DNA of 64,000 bases from Siderastrea radians (GCA_964017195.1 OZ024897.1:10511451-10575450); one strand, 5' to 3'; positions 30,650 through 42,375 are shown, numbered from the stretch's first letter. Made by a program: numbers and translations. Notes: a model not told the origin generated them from the letters alone.

Positions 30650-32600
30650 ATCGATGACATGATCAACGAAGTGTAATTTAGTAGTTATGTTCCGACTGGA
30701 AAATACGTCACTGAGATCGATTTGGGTGAGTTCATAAAGCGCAGGTATTGAACCACTACTTCTGAAATATTTTGTCTTTTGTCTTTTCATGAGTCTACAG
30801 AAATTGGAATGGATGTCATAAAAATTTCTGTTAACCCAAAAGGACAGTAAGTATTAGGTTAGTTAAGGTGATCAAATTGGCTACTTAAAGAACTGAAAAT
30901 AAGAAGTCATTTTGCTTCATCTTGTGTTTTATTTATTTATTTTTTTTTTGGAGGGGGGGTGGGCTTCAAAATGCTCTTTCAAGTTAGGTAAAGATCTATA
31001 CAAATGACAATGGCAAACGTTGGTTTATGGTGATGGATTTGTATGTTGGGTGAAAATCCGAGAAGGCGGATATTTGACCAATTTTACAATATGTCCGATG
31101 GAACTGATAAATGTCTGAAACGGCAATCGTCCTGCCAAGCAAAAACAAATTTCATCAGTCGGCTGGAATTTATTTTGCGAATTCAACCAGCTGTCATCAA
31201 TTCCAGCAGATTGGAGAAGTGGCTTCATGTGTCCGTAGACTAGTTGGGTATACAAAGCGGTTAAAGGTTACTGTTATTAAACAGTTGATTTGTTATATTT
31301 TGCAGTGTATGTCAGCCATCGTCCAGCTTTCGGTTTATCACTGTTTGACTTACATGAAGCATTTACCAAGCTTGGGGCACCGGATGACGAGAAATTTTCT
31401 ATTGATCGCGACAGACTTCTTTCTCTGCTGCAGAACAAAGGTAGGAAATTTATTGAATTAGCGTAACTCCTAGTTTCGAAGTCGTGTGATGTGATGCGGA
31501 GTGAAAATCATTCAGAATGGAAGAAAAGCCCCTAGATTCGCCACTATAAGATCGGAACATGAATAGCGTCCGTATTCCGCATCTTATGGAACAGGACGCC
31601 GACCTCCATGCAGGACCGGCATCTACCGTTCTTTGGTGTGATCGTGTCATGCATTTGGGCAGGAATGAAAGCAGTAAAAAACTAAATGGGCAGTTACAGT
31701 AGTCTCCTGCTATCTCGAACGCCGTCTATCTCGAAGTGAAACTCGTTTTCCTTGGTCAATGTTGCTCAGCTAATTTCCATTGGCTATCTCGCACTCCCAC
31801 TTTCTCAAACAATGTTTGGTGTTCGAGGTGGCGGGAGTCCATTATTGCGAACAAACTCCTGTTTCCGTCAACGTGCATTCTGGAACCTGTTATCTACAGC
31901 TGGGCAGAACGACGTCTGATGATACTAGCCAGTTTTGATTTCATTTTTTGTTGTTTTTAACTCAAATATGATGGAAATCTGTGCACAGTCCAACACCCAA
32001 CAAATGGAAGGAGCACCACTAACAAAGAAAAAGTTAAAACGTCCTCTCTGGCGCCGCAGTTATTTGCCTAAAGAGAAATGCGTTACTACGTGGATTGGAA
32101 AAGGCTAATTCCCTCCCTCCCATTTGCTTGCAACACATATGTGAACTCTGTGAAAACCATTTGGCGTAACAAGGAACAACTAATAGCCAATGTCCCATGT
32201 ATCACTTTGGTTATTCTCGGTTCAAAGGGAAAGACGGACTCTCTGAGGAACTATCATGTATAAATAAGAGCTGTTATTTATTTGTTTCAGGTATCAATGG
32301 GAAAGGCAGCGCTGTATTTCATTATCAGTAAAAAAAACTTGCATTCTTCAGCAATCTCATTATATTTCTGTTTTGTTTCTCCCAGGTGAGCATATGACAG
32401 AAGCCGAGTTGGCTGAGTTCATGTCCGCATTACTGGGTCTAGGAGAACTAGGCGGTAGCGCAGAGACTGGAACTTATGACGCATCCAACGCCAGCGAGTT
32501 GCTGAGAAAACATCTCCCGGAGAACATTACCGCTGACAACTTTGCGGCGCACGTCTTGGGTTTTGTAACGGAGGAAGAGAGGGATGCTAGTGCTAGTTAA
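30650..32600 (+). pseudogene. CFAP251: CFAP251/WDR66, C-terminal exons with in-frame stop
   Basis: Three exons are recognisable: 30650 to about 30744, 31306-31440 and 32386-32600. They encode the helical C-terminal part of CFAP251, a calmodulin- and spoke-associated protein of cilia and flagella: IDDMINEV..FSSYVPTGK, then SHRPAFGLSLFDLHEAF and LLSLLQNK, then GEHMTEAELAEFMSALLGLG to a TAA at 32598. Splice sites at 30648 (AG), 31304 (AG), 31441 (GT) and 32384 (AG) are normal and the last two exons join in phase. Codon 9 of the first exon is TAA (30674-30676) where relatives have lysine. The donor of that exon is also unclear: the GT at 745 breaks phase, and the phase-compatible options are GC at 741 or a GT at 726 that drops residues. 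No upstream exon is present. A decayed partial copy is the best reading. Confidence 0.75.
31700..31850 (+). mobile_element. Fragment of a pogo-like end in a CFAP251 intron
   Basis: The segment starting CAGTAGTCTCCTGCTATCTC with repeated TATCTCGAA/TATCTCGCA words resembles pogo/Tigger-type terminal and subterminal repeats. No right end was identified. Confidence 0.35.
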
Positions 32601-32949
32601 AACGTCTTTTTTCGAAACAAAATTTAGGCGTTAGGTGGAGTCGAAATGTTTATTATTTGTTTTAGAGTTGTTTTAAAACTGTGAAAAAAGTTCGTGGCTT
32701 CTGGGAATCAAACGCAATTTCTCAGAATGCCAGAATGATCCGTTCACTTGGGGTTACAAAATTCCAAGGTACCTCAAATGGCCAAGATATGTAAAAACAC
32801 TGCGAGCTTTCCCTTCTCCTTCCCGACCCGTTGAGTGATACATTTGTGTCAGATTTTCGCTGTTCCAAAGAATCAAACCTTAGATGTACATATGTAGATA
32901 ATGTTCATCTTACGTGTTTAGAAACGATGTACCAGTAGAACCAGCTTCC

Positions 32950-32955
32950 AATAAA
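32950..32955 (+). terminator. Candidate polyadenylation signal of the CFAP251 fragment
   Basis: AATAAA 350 bp after the TAA, followed within 50 bp by a TG-rich stretch (TGTTGTTGCTGTTGTTG). Position fits a 3' UTR end. Confidence 0.4.
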
Positions 32956-33074
32956 CTTGTAAATATCAGTTAAGACTTATGCAACTTGACTGTTGTTGCT
33001 GTTGTTGTTGTATTTGGGGTGGGCGCTAATTTCTTGGAATACAACCAAACCATTGTACTGCAATAATTTAGCTT

Positions 33075-33535
33075 TTGAGTCTGTGGATGAAATCCAGAAG
33101 TGTGAACATTCAAGGGAACGCTGCTGAGCAGTACTTTCCTGTGGTGCTGTTTATTTTGCTGTACAAGGTGGTTCTAAATTTTGAGTGTGTGGAGGAAATC
33201 CTAAAGTGTGACCATTCAAATGAAACCTTCTGAGCAGTACTTTCCTGTGGTGCTGTTTATTATGCTGTACAACATGGTTCTAAATTTTGAGTGTGTGGAT
33301 GAAATCCTAAAGTGTCACCATTCAAATGAAAGCTACTGAGCAGTACTTTCCTGTGGTGCTGTTTGTTGCGCTGTACAAGGTGATTCTAATTTTGAGCCTG
33401 TGGGTGAAATTCAAAAGTGAGCATTCAAATAAATGCTATAGAGCAGTACTTCCCTGTGAAACTGCTTCTTTTGCTGTAAAAGATGGTTTTAACTTGTGAG
33501 TCTGTGAAATTCTTAAGTGCGACCATTCAAATATT
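33075..33535 (+). repeat. ~105-bp tandem satellite, four copies
   Basis: Four units share GAGCAGTACTTTCCTGTGGT, GCTGTTTATT, GCTGTACAAGGTGGTTCTAA and GACCATTCAAATGAAA (33128, 33230, 33338 and 33440 mark the GAGCAGTACT block). The same family occurs inverted at 45770-46130 and as one remnant at 51480-51575. Confidence 0.8.
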
Positions 33536-33589
33536 ACAGTCCGCTTTCCTGTCGGAATGGTGGATACGCCCGGGGATCAAGAGTATTGC

Positions 33590-33833
33590 CCTTCTACAAT
33601 CATTGTGACCAGTAAATTACACTTTATTTGTGGCAGGGGAACCGCAACAGCGAGTAGAGATGTTGGTTTTTTAGGAGAAGGGAAAACCGTAGTACCCGGA
33701 GAAAAACCTCTCGGAGTAAGGACGAGAACCAACAACAAACTCAGCCCACATATGACACCGGGACCGGGAGTCTAACCCAGGCCACGTTGGTGGGAGGCAA
33801 GTGCTCTCACTGCGCTATTCCTGCTCCTCCCTA
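33590..33833 (-). mobile_element. tRNA-derived SINE, minus strand
   Basis: Read on the minus strand the element begins GGAGGAGCAGGAATAGCGCA with an A-box-like GCGCAGTGAGAGC and a B-box-like GGTTAGACTCC. It is followed by the body CATATGTGGGCTGAGTTTGT and CCGAGAGGTTTTTCTCCGGG. This is the layout of tRNA-related SINEs seen in cnidarians. Both pol III boxes carry substitutions, so this copy is probably old. Confidence 0.75.
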
Positions 33834-33888
33834 TTAATGGAGATGGCGGCTAAGTTCTTAACATTTCGGATTCAGCTGCTCCTTTACT

Positions 33889-33958
33889 TAGCCTCCCACG
33901 CAGTCGTTCCTAGGGGAGTCGTAATAGGACTCCCCTAAAACGACTGCGTGGGAGGCTA
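33889..33958. mobile_element. 70-bp hairpin MITE with 10-bp target duplication
   Basis: The hairpin begins TAGCCTCCCACGCAGTCG and ends with its inverse. A perfect 10-bp duplication CTCCTTTACT flanks it (33879-33888 and 33959-33968). Copy B of the segmental duplication has the site once (about 36628). Same family as 6801-6905. Confidence 0.85.
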
Positions 33959-34429
33959 CTCCTTTACTGTGCAAATGTGCATGCAAATGAAGCAGTAGGT
34001 TTTCGGGGGATAGGGGGTGTCTATGAACTATACTACCGAATTTTTTCTTTTTTTTTTTTCACGAACCCCCCCCCCCCCCACCCCGCTCCCAAACGATTAT
34101 CATATCGTTTATTTCACAAGTTGATTTGGAAATTAAAAGAAATTAGCACAATACTTGAAATGCGATTGGGAGAGATAAAAACCTCGTCAACTCAAGAAAC
34201 GTTAACGCACATAAGATTAATGAAAGTAGTGAAAAACAAATAAAAGAAAAATAATGAGACGATGTGCTAAATAATTTGTGTGTAATGTTTTGCTTCATGC
34301 AACACTTGGCTTCATTCTATCTTTAGTGTGAAAAGCCTATGAGGGAGAGTATGGTAATCAAATATTCTTGTCCCCAGAGCCATCTGCTCGTCTCAGCCGG
34401 CGTGGCCTGGGCACGAGCACCTCCGTTAT

Positions 34430-34743
34430 AGGAATACCGAAAACAAAGGAATAAGGAATACCGAAAACAAATTAGTTCTTCCACAACCTCGAACTGATTA
34501 TCTCAAAAAAAGTTTTTCGTACAGCGGAGCTCAGTTGTGGAACAACTTACCTGTAGACCTAAGACAAGCATCTTCACTGGCCGATTTCAAATCTAAATTA
34601 AGTCGGCACAGTTTAAAGTAATATCTAAATTTTACATGTAAGTGAATTTTAGACACGGCCTCCATGAAAAGCAGACTTTTCTTTTGTTATTTTGAATTTG
34701 TTGTTATTAAATTTTTGTAGTTAGTTAGATAGGTAGATAGTCC

Positions 34744-34795
<52 letters not shown>

Positions 34796-34820
34796 TTATC
34801 TTATCTTATCTTATCTTCAT
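34430..34820 (+). mobile_element. 5'-truncated non-LTR retrotransposon (LINE) 3' end with TTATC tail
   Basis: The frame 34466-34621 encodes the C-terminal end of a non-LTR reverse transcriptase (NKLVLPQPRTDYLKKSFSYS, AQLWNNLP, SLADFKSKL) and ends at TAA 34619-34621. A short 3' UTR leads to AATAAAG and a (TTATC)n tail at about 34786-34816, the usual simple-repeat tail of such elements. Copy B of the host duplication lacks it, so insertion came after the duplication. Confidence 0.8.
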
Positions 34821-34987
34821 CGTTGATTTTCAGCTGGTCGCTTATTGTCTCGTCGTTGTGAAGTCTTCAGGTATTACTCCCATTTATAGCTCTTTAAGCA
34901 GAATTACATTGACTAGTACCCCGTTTAAATATGATTTAATGCAACTTCATGTTTTATTTTCGATTCAGGGATTTTATTAATGTCATC

Positions 34988-35788
34988 ATGTACAGCGTTT
35001 ACGTTAGCAACAAAACTGAAATGCAAGTCTATATTCGCCTTCAGCACGAAAAACTTTCTGGCATTAATCCAAATTTTCACCACGAATTAGACAAGCTGAA
35101 AGATGGAAAGGAAAAGGGCGATCTGAGTTCATACTTGGTTCGATGGGGCTTTACTTTGATTCCGCCGGGACAGACTGTACCTTTTTCAGTCGATGTTGCA
35201 AATGATGGACCCCGGAAATATGCGTCATTGTGTGTTGCATACAATTTGTGGGCTATGGACTTTGAAATGAATTGTATGAGGTATGGATGCCTATTCGTCA
35301 AAAGAGCGGTGGTAAATGACAGGTCGATGTTTCATTTTAACCAGGCCAATCCTGAGCCATTGTGGTCTCCAGCAAACAAAGGGGACGTCACTACCAACAT
35401 CGTGAAGGTCGGCTTTCAGGATGGCGTTGACGTTTTTTTCGGTCGATGTTCCTCCAGTGGTGCACCTCGCAGTGTTAGTGTTTACTGTGGTTGCTTAGAC
35501 AGTTGGAAATCAATTACTCATTTATCCCCGCCCGTCGAAAAAAGTGGTCATATCTTGCGCGACACGGGCCACGAATTTGTTCGAGCCAAAGCTGGTGATC
35601 CCGTGCCTCCACATGGTGTCGTTACAGGCGTGAGTGAACCCGAAGGTTCACTTTACCTTGGGAGGGTCGGTGGACATATTCCCTGTACCATCAGCACCAA
35701 GGACGGCAACATAAAGTATTTTTGCCATCTGGCAAGTCAATTTCAAAGTGGTGAAATTTTGCTGCTAACAAATGACTCGACCATTTAG
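34988..35788 (+). CDS. DM9/DUF3421-like repeat protein (266 aa), intact copy
   Basis: The start at 34988 (MYSVYVSN) is chosen because the same ATG context, followed by TACAGC, is kept in the decayed copy at 37229. An earlier in-frame ATG at 34949 lies before a splice-acceptor-like TTTTCGATTCAG, so this may be exon 2 of a gene with a non-coding first exon. The last 130 residues hold two DM9-like repeats: NIVKVGFQDGVDVFFGR, and GDPVPPHGVVTGVSE with EGSLYLGRVGGHIPC ending GEILLLTND. DM9 proteins include mannose-binding lectins in molluscs; carbohydrate binding here is inference. The first 130 residues (QVYIRLQHEKL, PNFHHELDKL) are unknown. No signal peptide or membrane segment is seen. The stop is TAG at 35786. 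Confidence 0.6.
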   Translation: MYSVYVSNKTEMQVYIRLQHEKLSGINPNFHHELDKLKDGKEKGDLSSYLVRWGFTLIPPGQTVPFSVDVANDGPRKYASLCVAYNLWAMDFEMNCMRYGCLFVKRAVVNDRSMFHFNQANPEPLWSPANKGDVTTNIVKVGFQDGVDVFFGRCSSSGAPRSVSVYCGCLDSWKSITHLSPPVEKSGHILRDTGHEFVRAKAGDPVPPHGVVTGVSEPEGSLYLGRVGGHIPCTISTKDGNIKYFCHLASQFQSGEILLLTNDSTI

Positions 35789-35957
35789 AGAGGGCCAGTC
35801 TCGGAGATTGTTAAGCTAAGGTAGCGTCATCAGTAATTGATTTTTATTGGGGTTATTTGCTATTCTTGGTAGTTGCCTTTCATCAGTGTGACTATAATAA
35901 GATTTCTTTTACTGTCAAATTAAACTGCTCTAAAATTAATGCAGTGACCAACGTTAT

Positions 35958-36582
35958 ATTAATAAGAAGGTAGGGCGTCAAATGCATGAACAATAGTCTT
36001 TTTAGCTAGAAATAGTGTGGAACAGTCGTCAATGCTTTACATGTTTACTTGTGCGAGAATACTGGAAGATATCGTGTTTATAATTTTCAATGAAAAGGAA
36101 ACGATGTTCTTATCTTTTTCATTCGAAAACATTCATCCTTTCCGTTCAAAACAACAGCCTTTCGTGAACTCCCTCCTTCTTAGAAAAACAGGAAGTCACA
36201 AGACGACCCGAATTGTCACGTAAACGTTTTTCGTAGGCGGAAGTAACAACTTGTCATTTTACTGCGTCATAGATTTAGGTGAATGATCGTCGGCTTTCGT
36301 ATTATTTTGAGTGCTGTAATTAATAAAATATATAATGAAAAGTTGTGCAACGCTGTTTCATGCTTCATAAGGCAGGGTGGGGGTCTTTGGAGCCTTTGGG
36401 CCCCCAAATCGTTGCGGTGGACCCCAAAGCTAACAAGGCTTTCTTTACTTGGAGCCCATACAAAAATACCGATTCTGGCTATTAAGGGTTTCTTCTTTAA
36501 ACACGAAAACCATTTTGACCAGTAAATTGTACTTGGGTCATTGACTCCAATTTCCTTTACGGCCCGACAACAGATATCATAG
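35958..36582. other. Spacer between duplication copies, nothing recognised
   Basis: Short frames only. Around 36255-36350 there is a weak match to 28305-28370. Confidence 0.35.
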
Positions 36583-38182
36583 AGATGCGGGTGGCAGCTA
36601 AGTTCTTAATATTTCAGATTCAGTTGCTCCTTTAATACTGTGCAAATCATATCACTTTACTTGCAAAGCAGTAGGTTTTTGGGGGGATAGAGGGTGTCTG
36701 TGAACTGTGTGCTACCAAATCATTTTACTTTTGTCACGAAATTAATCCCCAATCGATTATTACCTTTTTATTATCTTGTTTATATCACAAGATGATATGG
36801 AATTAAAAGGAATTCCCAAAATACTTGAAATGGAATTGGGAATGGGCAAAAAACCTCGTCAACTGAAGAAGCAGAAATGCACATTAGATGAAAGAAAATA
36901 GAGATAAAAATGTTCTAAATAAGTTCTCTGTTTTGCTTCATTATCACATGCAACGCTTGGCTTCATTTCATCTTCAAAACGCAAAACCTGTAAGAACCAT
37001 CTGTTCGTTTTAGCCAGCGGCGCGCCTGGGCAGGAGCAGCTATTTTCCATCTCGTCGCTTGCTCGTCATTATCAATCCCGCCGTCCGCGCCGGAAGCATC
37101 GACGTAAACGTTAGGTATGACGTCGATCTGTCGCGCTTTTAAGCAGAAGCACACTGATTCGTGACCCACTGTAATATTTGCTTTAATGGATGTCATGTTC
37201 TATTTTCGATTCACGGATTAATGCCATGATGTACAGCAGTGACGTTACCAGCAGATCTCCAATTGAAGAAGTCTATATTCGCTTACAGCACGTAAAAGTT
37301 TCCGCCGTTAATCCAAATTTTCACCATGAATTCGACAAGCTGAAAGGTGACAACGAAAAGGGCGATCTGGATTCATGCTTGGTTCGATGGGGCCTTAGTT
37401 TGATTCTGCCAGGAGAGACTATGCTTTTTCCACTTGATGTTGCAAAGGATGGACCCCGGAAATATGGGTCGTTGTGTGACGCATGTAATTGTGGGTATGG
37501 ACTTTGAAATGAATTTTATGAAGTATTTGTCAAAAGTGCGGTGGTGTGCTCCAAGAAAATGCTTCATCTTAACCAGGCCAATCCTGAGCCATTGTGGTCT
37601 CCAGCAAAGAAGGGGGACCCATTACCTGCTAACATCGTAAAGGTCGGCTTTCAGGAGGGCCGTCAAGTTTATTTCGGTCGATCTTCCTACAGTGGTGCAC
37701 CTCCTAGCGTCAGTGTCACTAGTGGTGATCAGTAATGCAGTTGGAAACCAATTGTTGGTGTTCTCCCACCGACAAAAGTGGTCATATCTTGCGCAACACG
37801 GGCCGTGAATTTGTTCGAGCCAAAGCTGGTGATCCCGTGCCTCCTCATGCTGTTATTGCACGTGTGAGTGAGGCTGAAGGATCACTTTTCCTTGGAAGGG
37901 TCGGCAGAAACATTCCTTGTACCATCAGCACCGAGGACAGCAACATAAAATCTTTTTGCTATCAGTCACAAAAAGTCAAAAAAAGTTCAAAGTGGTGAGA
38001 TTTTGGTGCTGACAAATTAACGGGACATTTAGAAAGGGCCAGTCTTAGAGATTGTTAAGTTAACGAATTGATATTTTTGGGGGTTTGCTTGGTTGTTGCC
38101 CTTCGGCAGTGTAACTATAGTAAGATTCCTTTTAGTGTCAAGTTAAGCTGCTCCAAAATTAATGGAGTGACCAACGTTATAA
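36583..38182 (+). repeat. Segmental duplication, copy B
   Basis: Direct repeat of 33838-35957 without the MITE and LINE insertions. The upstream part differs more (36990-37180) than the coding part. Confidence 0.8.
37229..38005 (+). pseudogene. Decayed DM9-like paralogue
   Basis: The sequence aligns with 34988-35788 throughout but the frame is broken at least three times. It reads from 37229 to about 37490, then changes frame (NQANPEPLWSPAKKGDPL around 37560-37620 and NIVKVGFQEGRQVYFGR), meets TAA at 37733-37735, and resumes with DKSGHILRNTGREFVRAKAG through SEAEGSLFLGRVGRNIPC to a stop near 37998. Both DM9-like repeats are still recognisable. The gene is a tandem duplicate that has lost function; its partner is intact. 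Confidence 0.75.
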
Positions 38183-39560
38183 AAAACAATACGAACGTGT
38201 CGTTTCGTATCCTATCGGTATCATATCGTAACTTAATCACAATAGCTAACTGTTTACTCAAAATGCTGGACAGTCTGACAATTACCTTGTTTTTTTCCAA
38301 ACCGTTCACATCTGCCTGGTTTACTTCCATTTACATGGAAAAAAGTTTTCCTTCCCTCCGTTTGTAAGGAGTTGTGGTCTCAAAGACAGTGGTGAGGTCA
38401 AGGTGAGTGTTGTGAGATGTGCAACACCCCCCATCCCAACCCAGTGAGATTCTCAAAGTACAAGAAATGACGTTTTACAATAATTATGTTTAATAGTTTC
38501 CGGGAATGCGATAGAAATGTCCCAGGCTCATGTATTCTTTATTTTCAAGATATTGTTTGAACGTAGGGTTACTAATTTTTTTTTGTAATGAAAACGTTCA
38601 TTGACTGTTACAAAAAGTTTTGTCACTGCACGTTTCCTCCCTTATGAAATGGCAAAAACGAAAAGCAAACCACAAAGTAGACTATTTAGTGGCTAAAATT
38701 CTTACCAGCTGCAATTATGTTTATATGGAAAAGACAAACGGAAGCGTGGGACCAATTTGGAAGGAAAAATGTAGGTTTTTTATTTAAATTGCAGATAAGC
38801 TCGTTAAGCTATCCATTATTCATTTTTTTCTTTGCACCTTCAGCACGAGGAAAGCGAACGAGGCCGCAACAGCAAAATATAACATCGCAGTCAGTTTATT
38901 TCGCTGAAAAAAGTTGAATAACAGTTTTAAACGACTAGTAATTTATGTTTGGAACAAGGAAAACGGTTAGCTGAGTAAGTTTGAAGGCCAAACCCTGCCT
39001 TTGGAGAGATTGTTCGCTGTGAGACCGTTCCCTGAATGGATAAGTGATAAACAGCGGCAAATTTGAATCCCGTTCATTAATCTTCAGGTACGATAGCTGT
39101 AACATGGTTATAATGTTCTTTAATGCATTCGTGAAATTTATTGCCGTTCGTATTTAGGTAAAGCTAAGGGTTCGACGGCCCGCCAAACTCAACGCACCGT
39201 CGCTTGACAGTATTATTGAGCTTCATTTGTTATTCGAAGATTAAATTCTCGGCCATATTTTTCGCCTGCACGTTATATGTGTGCATTCAAGTAAGAGATA
39301 TTTTGAACGCCTCGAGAAATACAGGCTCATACGATGAACTACATTTTTGTCTGTTTTCTGAGTAATGTCAGTTGCATATAGTGTGTACTTTTTAGGTTCA
39401 ATCAAGATACCAATAGCGACTCGCAGTTTATAAATCAGTTCATTTCTAAATAACACAGTAAAGCACTTTTGGAACACTAGATGCACTTATTATCCATGGA
39501 GCTTTACGGTAAAAATTTTGACTTGTTTCACTTAGCTGTTAGATTTTCAAATTGTAGTGT
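38183..39560. other. Intergenic stretch, nothing recognised
   Basis: No supported frames. Short frames on both strands lack domains and splice context. Confidence 0.35.
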
Positions 39561-40109
39561 TTTATTTTTCCTGTGTGCAGGCGTATAAGTTTAATCTCCA
39601 CATCTCAGTTCTCCTGGTGATTCTTTACAAACAAGTATCTTGAGGTACGTATTACAAGAACGGCGTTCCTTTTCAGGAGAGAGTTTGCCTTTATTCTTAG
39701 AATTTCTTTTCATTTGGCAGAAATTGTGGTCGGCCAAAATATAAGGATTTTCCGCGTTCAATATGCAACAGGGGATTTAGGTGAGGGGTCCACTGCCCGC
39801 TCTGTTCGCTGTTTTTTTTTTCCTTTTGAAACATTCCCCTTCCTTTTTACTTAATTCTGTTTTTGTGCTCAATATTTCTTTTCGTCCCCACCCTTTCACT
39901 ACTACGATTGCTGTAATTTTAAGCAAGTCTATAAGCCGGATTGATGTCCTGGACTTTGAAAAGTGGGTCTTTCTCTTCTGGGTTTTAGGAACCAATCTCT
40001 GTATTAAGAAGGGGGACCTTCCTTTCCCCAGCGTGTTTTGGTTTGTGTGTGTGTATGTAAAAACAGACAAGTTACCCAACATGTCTCAACTTAACTTGCA
40101 TTTCTGCAG

Positions 40110-41717
40110 GTAAAAGAAAAGCCATTAATGACAGAAAGACAACAGAGGAACTATCAACCTCAACACAACATATTTAAAGAGGTGAGGTTTAGTACAGAAC
40201 TTCTAATGTGTTGCACGAATGTAATCCAATTCTGTTTACATTTGAAATAGGGTGCTGGTTTTAGGGATCAAGTCTAAAAAAAGGGAACAAAATTTTCGAT
40301 CAGATTTCGGCTCAAACGGAGACGTTGTTTTGAGAACTGAGTTAAACCCCTTTGTCCCCCGAAAACGTCCCACGAGAGGATGGAGGACGGCGGCTTTTTC
40401 GGCTTTTTTCTGGCGTTTAAATTTTTCTTTTGTAAGCAAGATAAGGAGCCAAGTTAATTTTGACTGTGTTAATATTATTCAAGTCGAGTAAGTTAACGAG
40501 TATTTCTTAATTAACAACCTTTTTTTATCACTCCAGGTAAATATTAGCCATAGAATGGAAAAAGTCAACGGAGGTAGCATCAACCATACCATGACATTGC
40601 TTTGAAAGAGGTGAGATTTTAAATTGTGATCGAATTGACATTGTGATGGAAGCCGAAGTCGGTCCTATTTAGGTGTGGAATAGAGTGTGATCGGATTATG
40701 TTGTTCTGGTTCCAACAGGGCAGTGTACCTACTAAGTGGAAACCCCAACCCCCCCCCCCGCCCCTCGCAAAACAAATTTCTTCGAGGAGGGATGGGAAAG
40801 GCTGATAGTGATGTCTTTAACTTCTCCTTTATATCGTCTTAACTATAATGCCAAACATTTCTTCTTTTTATTAATTTTTATCTCCTTACAGTTAAAAATG
40901 CGGATAGGGACATAAGACAGCATCAACTCCAACCGTCAGTGTTATTCTTTAAAGAGAGGTGAGTTAACTATCTTAGTGTCTTCACTGACTTCGTTTCTTT
41001 ACTGGTACTGATTAACCATTTAAGCCCCAATATCAATATACATATTCTCCTTAGCGTTCTCCATATATTTCCTATGGTACTAGTTGGGAGAATTTGTGCA
41101 AATATCAAGACATTTCATGTTTGATGATCATTTCCTTTATTCTCGTGACCTGTATGTTTGATCAAGTAGGAATATCGTAAGGAGAAATTAGATGCTTGTC
41201 ACTACTGGGGCTCAAAGGGTTAAGGATTTTTGCAAACAATGATGGTGACGGGATTTGTCCCAAAAAAAAAATACATTTTTGCAGCTATTCTAGCCAAGAA
41301 TAGGGTTACGGATCCTATATTTTTAACCTGAATAGGGTAGGAATATGTATTTCTATTTTTGAGGAATATTAATCTTGGAAGGAAAGAGAGAAAGAGTAAA
41401 ACCCATCCCTAAAGAATTGTAAGATTTATGAGAGCTGTTTGCTGTGATGGTTAGTTAAAACCTTTTTTTTCTGCGGACAGTGAATGATTCAGAAAGTGAA
41501 TATTTTGAGTATTTTTATTTGGAATTGGGATCCCACCAAAAGGATTATTTGGGTGTCAATTTGTGGTCAGAGTTCAATCTAGCGACCAAAAGAAAATAAA
41601 AAAATATTAATAAAACAAACATCATTTTGTTTTCTAGGACACAAGATACAAGGAACCTTCAGATGTCGACGGAATCAAACAAGCAACAAAGATAGCCAAC
41701 TTAAGCAAGAACTAGAG
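40110..41717 (+). other. Series of four small exon-like blocks, possibly a non-coding spliced transcript
   Basis: Four blocks of about 70-80 bp sit between acceptor-like and donor-like sites: 40110-40180, 40538-40610, 40892-40961 and 41639-41719. The first three share CATCAAC-type words and end TTTAAAGAG or TTGAAAGAG directly before GTGAG, suggesting repeated duplication of one exon with its introns. None has a consistent open frame across joins. A lncRNA or a dead gene would fit. RNA data would be needed to distinguish them. Confidence 0.3.
41012..41223 (-). mobile_element. 212-bp TTAA-flanked MITE (family also at 62663)
   Basis: The ends are TTAACCATTTAAGCCCCA and CTGGGGCTCAAAGGGTTAA, inverses of each other. 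Internal motifs match 62663-62874 in the opposite orientation (for example CTCGTGACCTGTATGTTTGA against its inverse). TTAA ends suggest a piggyBac-like or similar group. Confidence 0.75.
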
Positions 41718-41723
41718 GTAGAA

Positions 41724-42149
41724 AAACTAACTTAAAAAAGCGTAGCTAAGCGTTTACCGTATTCACCCGCAGTTAGGCCACAATAATGTGTAGAAGAAAA
41801 GACGGCTCAAACGCGTGCGCAGTCATACATGCATAGTTTCTTTTTTGGGAATAGTGTCTAAAGTTAAGCCGGGTGTGGTCCAAATGCAGTTGTGGCCAGT
41901 ATGAGGGTTAATACGGTAGATTACGGTACTTTTCCCCTTAATTCTTCGAAAAAGAACGCAATTAAATGAGGACAAAATTTTCATTTTCGAGATACAGTGC
42001 AACTCAAGATATAGCAAACCAAATTTAGAGCCGTCTTAAAACAGACAGCGTATAGCGAACAAGAAAGCCCATTGGGCATTTTAACCGGCCATTCTGACCC
42101 TCCCCACCCCTAGGTTTCACAAATGTTAGCGCGATCCTTTTTTTTTTTA
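41724..42149. other. Intergenic stretch, nothing recognised
   Basis: AT-rich, with words such as TTAAGCCGGGTGTGGTCC that hint at a decayed element end, but no pair could be matched. Confidence 0.3.
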
Positions 42150-42375
42150 CGAACCGGCGTGACGAAAAGTGTGATTGTGTGACACAATATTTTGACTATA
42201 GCGGTACTGGATGACGTAATGTTTAAACTCTGATGACTCAGCTTATCTTTCTTATCGCTTTATTTGTGCTGAAAAACGCAAAATCACTCAAACGTTGAAT
42301 GTCGATATGAATTCGTCCACAACTGAGAATGCTCACACAGGGACGACGAAGTATTTACTGTTGTGCCTAGACCTT
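42150..42375 (+). repeat. Third copy of the ~278-bp repeat seen at 1745-2257
   Basis: Shares CCGGCGTGACGAAAA, GGATGACGTAATGTTTAAA, TGATGACTCAGCTTATCT and GTCCACAACTGA with the copies at 1745 and 2023. The following TCATGACGTGATGTTTAAATCC (42472) also matches 2320. Confidence 0.65.

Larger units (their letters stand above)
33838..35957 (+). repeat. Segmental duplication, copy A (DM9-like gene region)
   Basis: Copy A is directly repeated at 36583-38182. Flanking anchors match upstream (GGCGGCTAAGTTCTTAACAT; GCAGTAGGTTTT..GGGGGATA) and downstream (ATTAATGCAGTGACCAACGT). Copy A carries two insertions missing from copy B: the MITE at 33889-33958 and the LINE fragment at about 34430-34820. Confidence 0.8.
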
